A DNA stretch of 7,840 bases, from contig JAEWMO010000006.1 of assembly GCA_023457135.1 (NCBI GenBank), positions 1 to 7,840 on the forward strand. Direction: 5' to 3'. Each line of letters opens with the position of its first letter. Positions within the stretch are counted from its first letter, which is position 1. The notes under the pieces are model-generated. The model made no database searches, was not told where the DNA came from, and saw nothing but the letters and a program-made list of their open reading frames with translations. The DNA is from Methanobacteriota archaeon. GTDB lineage: Archaea > Halobacteriota > Methanomicrobia > Methanomicrobiales > Methanoculleaceae. The position numbers and the translations under genes were made by a program. Below are positions 5,374 through 7,840 of the stretch, piece by piece.

Positions 5374-5946
5374 CTAGCCGTCCTTGTGGACGGCATCAGC
5401 CAGGTTGGCCGCGAGATCGGTGTGCACCAGTACAAACGTTCTGCTCACCGATGCCGTCATGCCGGCCGCCGCCTGCATGATGAGCATGATGATTCTTATG
5501 GCGTCCTGGAGCGTCCCTCCTTCCCACGCCTCCCTGATGCACTGGTTCGCTATCTGCTTCGTGATATCGTTTCCGAGCACCACGAAGTTGCTTGCCCTGC
5601 CTCTCTGCATCACACGTGACCGGGAGTCGATGACCTCGGCGATTGCGTAACTTCCCCTTGTAGCATACAGCCTCTTTTTTGCGACCTTCTCCCCGTCGGT
5701 CTCGGTCACCTCGCCGATGAGGACCCCGCCCTGCTGCGACACCTTGGCTTTATCGTCCCTGACCCGGATCTCCACACCGATCTCTCCTGCCCGTTTCTGC
5801 AGGTCGTCGTCGGTCGTTATCGCGCCGCTGTAGAGTTCGCGCTCGAGCTCTTCGATGCGGGCGTCGTCTCCCCCGAATGCGATCTCCCGCATGTCCCCTG
5901 CCATGACGGCTCCCTGGTTGCCGATGAATGCGATTACAAGAGTCAT
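5374..5946 (-). CDS. COG4079/DUF2121 protein with proteasome-like N-terminus
   Basis: A 190-residue protein of a family I know from methanogens, with no established function. It starts MTLVIAFIGNQGAVMAGDMR. If Met is removed, the new N-terminal Thr is residue 1, Asp is 17 and Arg is 19, the spacing of the catalytic Thr1, Asp17 and Arg19 in proteasome beta subunits, together with the G-V-A-D strand-turn pattern. The proteasome Lys33 equivalent is Leu. The middle has an acidic segment, ARIEELERELYSGAITTDDD (about 29-48 from Met), then VLIGEVTETDGEKVAKKRLYATRGSYAI and a helical C-terminus (LQDAIRIIMLIMQAAAGM, SVSRTFVLVHTD). An Ntn-hydrolase-like fold is therefore inferred; activity is not shown. 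The start at 5946 is chosen over the longer frame to 6108 because AGGGG lies 8 bases upstream and the extension is Arg/Gly-rich with no family character. It converges with aIF1A. Confidence 0.85.
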   Translation of the reverse strand: MTLVIAFIGNQGAVMAGDMREIAFGGDDARIEELERELYSGAITTDDDLQKRAGEIGVEIRVRDDKAKVSQQGGVLIGEVTETDGEKVAKKRLYATRGSYAIAEVIDSRSRVMQRGRASNFVVLGNDITKQIANQCIREAWEGGTLQDAIRIIMLIMQAAAGMTASVSRTFVLVHTDLAANLADAVHKDG

Positions 5947-6213
5947 ATCGAGTCCCCTGTTACCGATACGTATGATGTTACGCTCACCCTCACTCCTCCG
6001 CCTCCCGGTATCAACCTGTCGATGCCCCATCACGATTGCGTTCGCCCCTGCGGGAAGGGCTCGCGAAGGCCCGCTGCCCGGGCGGGGGCGGACCTGCCCG
6101 GTGAACAATAGTTATAGATTGCAGCAGATGCGCGAATATTCGTGAAGTCAGGTTTTTATATCACCATTCGTTGTAAATGGCATATGGTTTACTCCAGTAT
6201 ATTATTTTCAAAA

Positions 6214-6294
6214 ATGGATAATATGTGCCCTAAAATGGATAATGCCTGGTTAGGTTGTATTATTTTTGATATCCTTAATTCTAATCATGAATAG
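6214..6294 (+). CDS. Possible 26-residue small protein
   Basis: An ATG-to-TAG frame encodes MDNMCPKMDNAWLGCIIFDI followed by LNSNHE. It begins about 55 bases after the TATA-like TTTTTATAT (6153-6161), so a transcript from there would carry it with a leader of roughly 30 bases, but no Shine-Dalgarno precedes it. The 12-base direct repeats fall in this frame and encode MDN twice, seven codons apart, with two cysteines nearby. No family is recognised. It may equally be promoter DNA with operator repeats and no protein product. Confidence 0.15.
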   Translation: MDNMCPKMDNAWLGCIIFDILNSNHE

Positions 6295-6308
6295 ATAAAG
6301 AATAGTTT

Positions 6309-6318
6309 CATATATATG
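6309..6318 (+). promoter_or_regulatory. TATA box of the HAMP/Roadblock operon
   Basis: CATATATATG centred about 24-26 bases before ATG 6338. That spacing matches the archaeal TATA-to-start distance, so transcription probably begins at or next to the start codon. Confidence 0.6.
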
Positions 6319-6337
6319 TATATGATAATATTCATCC

Positions 6338-6763
6338 ATGGCGGAAATCTTCCCCCAGGAGGTCGGGATCCGGCGGGATGGCCTTGTCGTCCAGATCCCG
6401 ATATTCTACAAGCTTATGGCGAGCATGCTCACCGTTGCCGTCATCCCGGTCTTTCTGCTCGGGATTGTCTCGGCAGGGGATACCGGGAGCGTCATCGCCA
6501 CGCTCGGTCTGCAGAACGGTATCATCGTCCTGACCCTGCTCACGCTCTCCGTGATCATGATGTGGAGTTTCTATCTCGCAAAGAGCATCACGGCCCCCAT
6601 CGAGCAGCTCTCGGAGGTCGCGACCCGGGTGAGCCAGGGCAACCTTGCCGACACGGAGATCACGGTGACGAGCAACGATGAGATCGGCGAACTTGCCGTC
6701 GCCTTCGATCGCCTGATCAACTCGTATAAGATCCTTGACACGCTTGCAAAGGACGATGAGTAG
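6338..6763 (+). CDS. Two-helix membrane protein with HAMP domain
   Basis: A 141-residue membrane protein. Hydrophobic helices lie at about 24-46 (KLMASMLTVAVIPVFLLGIV) and 58-80 (LQNGIIVLTLLTLSVIMMWS), separated by only about 11 residues outside the cell. The second runs into a HAMP linker (about 81-133) with the conserved Pro of SITAPIEQL (P87) and the DEIGEL element (114-119) that starts the second HAMP helix. HAMP domains relay conformational change from membrane sensors to cytoplasmic output domains. Here there is neither an extracellular sensor nor a fused kinase or methyl-accepting domain, and the protein stops right after HAMP. It is probably a membrane anchor or relay that acts through a separate partner, most likely the Roadblock-like protein next in the operon. 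The start is supported by the TATA box spacing; no Shine-Dalgarno is present. Confidence 0.85.
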   Translation: MAEIFPQEVGIRRDGLVVQIPIFYKLMASMLTVAVIPVFLLGIVSAGDTGSVIATLGLQNGIIVLTLLTLSVIMMWSFYLAKSITAPIEQLSEVATRVSQGNLADTEITVTSNDEIGELAVAFDRLINSYKILDTLAKDDE

Positions 6764-6845
6764 GAGAGACGACCCGGCGGGAGTTTCGTCTCCGCCGCCT
6801 GCGGGTGACAGCATACCGGGACCAGAGGAGCAGGAGTCTGAGTAA
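6756..6845 (+). CDS. 29-residue ORF bridging HAMP and Roadblock genes
   Basis: The ATG at 6756 lies inside the last codons of the HAMP gene (ATGAGTAG) and the TAA (6843-6845) shares its last A with the ATG of the next gene (TAATG). The peptide begins MSRRDDPAGVSSPPP and ends PGPEEQESE, so it is Pro/Ser/Glu-rich and probably disordered. AAGGA is only 2 bases before the ATG, too close for a good ribosome site, so re-initiation after the HAMP stop would be needed. It could instead be a tail joined to the HAMP protein by +1 frameshifting, the result of a sequence error, or untranslated spacer. Confidence 0.3.
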   Translation: MSRRDDPAGVSSPPPAGDSIPGPEEQESE

Positions 6846-7588
6846 TGGAGAGACTACCGGAAGGCACGACTATCGGGGAGATGCAGGCATCGCTCCAGTG
6901 GATCTTTGCCCATACGTCCCGCTTCGCCGGGGCGGTACGGATCACGGCGCAGGACGGAGACGGGTTCCTGCTGGTGCAGAAGGGCGAACCCCTCGCGGCA
7001 TACTTCAGGCACCCGCTGAAATCCCTCGCCGGCCCGCCTGCACTGAAGTACTTCGGGAGCCAGCCCATCCTTGATTTTGGCCTCCGGAAGTACGGGCCGG
7101 AGGAGATGCGGGAAGCCCTCATCGTATCGAGGGAGATACAGGCTCTCCTGCAGCCTGAATATGAATGCCCGGCGGTCTGTCCGCCCGGTGAGCCTGACGG
7201 GTGCGGCGGCGCGGAGGAGGCTCCGGCCGGTGAAGACCGCCCCGGCGTCGCGCCTGCCGGAGAGGAGGACGGAGCGCTCGCGGCCGTGCTGCGGCAGCCG
7301 GGGGTGACTGCAGTGGCCTGTTTCGTCGACGGTCTCTGCGTCTCTTCTGCCGGGAAGATTGATGCCGATTATGCCGTCGCCTTTGCCGAGGAACTGCTCC
7401 GGTGGTCATGCGGTCTGCAGGCCGCCACCCCGGCATCCGGGGCGTTCATGCAGATGACCGTCTTTTATCGCGGCGGAAACATCATCATCGCTCCCTTTCG
7501 GGATGAATTTCTCTGCATCTTCACCACGCCGGAGGTGCAGGTCGGCCAGATCCGGCGGATGATCCGGGAGCTGCAGGACGGGGCATAA
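6845..7588 (+). CDS. Two-domain protein with C-terminal Roadblock/LC7-like domain
   Basis: A 247-residue cytoplasmic protein. The N-terminal domain (about 1-104) has the pattern GTTIGEMQASLQW, then FAGAVRIT and GFLLVQKGEPLAAYF, reminiscent of the DUF4388-like domains of bacterial and archaeal signalling proteins; this match is loose. A Gly/Pro/Ala/Glu-rich linker (about 106-142) leads to a C-terminal Roadblock/LC7-like domain (about 143-244): helix (ALAAVLRQ), strand VTAVACFVDGLCVSSAG, helix YAVAFAEELLRW, strands QMTVFYRGGNIIIAPF and FLCIFTT, and a final helix GQIRRMIRELQ. Roadblock proteins form dimers that act as platforms or GTPase-activating partners for small Ras-like GTPases such as MglA. 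The start is secured by GGAG (6833-6836) eight bases upstream. Cotranscription with the HAMP gene suggests that it receives the HAMP signal. No GTPase is visible here and one may lie elsewhere. Confidence 0.82.
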   Translation: MERLPEGTTIGEMQASLQWIFAHTSRFAGAVRITAQDGDGFLLVQKGEPLAAYFRHPLKSLAGPPALKYFGSQPILDFGLRKYGPEEMREALIVSREIQALLQPEYECPAVCPPGEPDGCGGAEEAPAGEDRPGVAPAGEEDGALAAVLRQPGVTAVACFVDGLCVSSAGKIDADYAVAFAEELLRWSCGLQAATPASGAFMQMTVFYRGGNIIIAPFRDEFLCIFTTPEVQVGQIRRMIRELQDGA

Positions 7589-7594
7589 GCGCTG

Positions 7595-7614
7595 CCTGAT
7601 CCTCCACGATCAGG
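7595..7614 (+). terminator. Hairpin after the Roadblock gene
   Basis: CCTGAT (7595-7600) and ATCAGG (7609-7614) form a 6-base stem with an 8-base loop, followed by TTT, six bases after the stop codon. A second small inverted repeat CCGG/CCGG follows at 7618-7632. This is terminator-like, with only a short T run. Confidence 0.5.
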
Positions 7615-7683
7615 TTTCCGGGCTTGAACCGGCAGGCTTTCGAGATCCCCCGCCCTGCGTCTTTCGCTTATCATTTCTATAAC

Positions 7684-7697
7684 AACTTTTTTATAAC
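7684..7697 (+). promoter_or_regulatory. Strong TATA box before a non-coding GC-rich stretch
   Basis: AACTTTTTTATAAC is a near-ideal archaeal TATA element and predicts a plus-strand start near 7716. No ATG, GTG or TTG start with a sustained frame follows it, which points to an RNA gene. Confidence 0.5.
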
Positions 7698-7715
7698 CCG
7701 GTTGTGCTGTTGCGC

Positions 7716-7840
7716 GGTATCGAGGGGGTCGGCGGATAGCGGCGGGACTCTACGGGAGGTCTTCGCCCGTCACCGGGGAGGACCCCTTTGATCCCGGCAG
7801 GCGGGCGCACCGCTGCCGTATTGTACGGGGGGATCGGCGA
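7716..7840 (+). ncRNA. Possible structured RNA gene, incomplete at window end
   Basis: Downstream of the TATA box at 7684-7697 the DNA is very GC-rich and can form consecutive hairpins: ACGGG/CCCGT (about 7753-7771), GGGG-AGGA-CCCC (about 7776-7787) and GGCA-GCGG/CCGC-TGCC with one bulged base (about 7797-7818). None of the six frames shows a protein with a start and recognisable content. The last bases, ACGGGGGGATCGGCG, resemble by memory the Alu-domain helix of archaeal SRP (7S) RNA, but only about 15 bases are available and the start would lie far from the TATA box. The class is therefore undecided. Confidence 0.3.

Larger units (their letters stand above)
5947..6337. other. Divergent spacer with AT-rich promoter island
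   Basis: The half next to the DUF2121 gene (5947-6105) is GC-rich and contains no supported gene. From about 6110 to 6337 the composition drops sharply to mostly A/T. This part holds a palindrome CGAATATTCG (6133-6142), a strong TATA-like TTTTTATAT (6153-6161, plus), a 12-base direct repeat AAAATGGATAAT at 6211-6222 and 6232-6243, and a second strong TATA run (CATATATATG, 6309-6318) 20-29 bases before the HAMP gene ATG. The spacing of the second TATA suggests that the HAMP operon mRNA is leaderless or nearly so. Confidence 0.6.

Noticed and set aside
5947..6108. N-terminal extension of the DUF2121 protein up to 6108 (minus)
   Set aside because: A longer N-terminus would destroy the conserved MT-start of the family. 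The extension is low-complexity, and an AGGGG ribosome site precedes 5946.
7119..7436. Minus-strand 105-codon frame inside the Roadblock gene
   Set aside because: It is an Arg/Pro-rich shadow of the linker and Roadblock coding region.
1..7840. CRISPR arrays, insertion sequences, defence genes
   Set aside because: No regularly spaced repeats, transposase motifs or terminal inverted repeats were seen on either strand.

Overview
The window looks like chromosomal DNA of a methanogenic archaeon, most likely from the Methanomicrobiales (Methanoculleus-like). This is inferred from gene content, since no database search was possible. The evidence is a TATA-binding protein gene, an aIF1A gene, a methanogen-type COG4079/DUF2121 gene, T-tract terminators, TATA boxes about 25 bases before likely transcript starts, a tRNA without encoded CCA, and GC-rich coding DNA (roughly 60% by eye) separated by AT-rich promoters.

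Layout, left to right. The 3'-truncated TBP gene (minus, 1-572) is divergent from a medium/branched-chain-type acyl-CoA synthetase (plus, 674-2377). Next come tRNA-Leu(CAG) (plus, 2474-2558) and a SAM-dependent methyltransferase (plus, 2686-3432). A DUF2795-type small protein (minus, 3563-3817) and a single-RRM RNA-binding protein (minus, 4276-4536) follow, with a 458-base, GC-rich, hairpin-rich stretch between them. aIF1A (plus, 4945-5262) has no ATG, GTG or TTG at the expected start and appears to begin at CTG. It converges with the COG4079/DUF2121 gene (minus, 5374-5946), whose N-terminus resembles a proteasome beta subunit (Thr-1, Asp-17, Arg-19 spacing). After an AT-rich promoter region, a small operon encodes a two-helix HAMP membrane protein (6338-6763), a 29-codon overlapping ORF (6756-6845) and a two-domain protein with a Roadblock/LC7-like C-terminus (6845-7588). 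The final 250 bases hold a terminator-like hairpin, a strong TATA box and a GC-rich, foldable, non-coding stretch that runs off the window and may be the start of an RNA gene.

Most of the window is information-processing and housekeeping genes in separate transcription units. The only clear multi-gene unit is the HAMP/Roadblock operon, which has the parts of a stripped-down sensory or polarity module: a membrane HAMP relay and a cytoplasmic Roadblock partner, without a recognisable ligand-binding or kinase domain. The observations I rate highest are the CTG start of the start-codon-selection factor aIF1A, the proteasome-like N-terminus of the DUF2121 protein, the HAMP/micro-ORF/Roadblock arrangement, and the structured non-coding stretches at 3930-4230 and 7690-7840.
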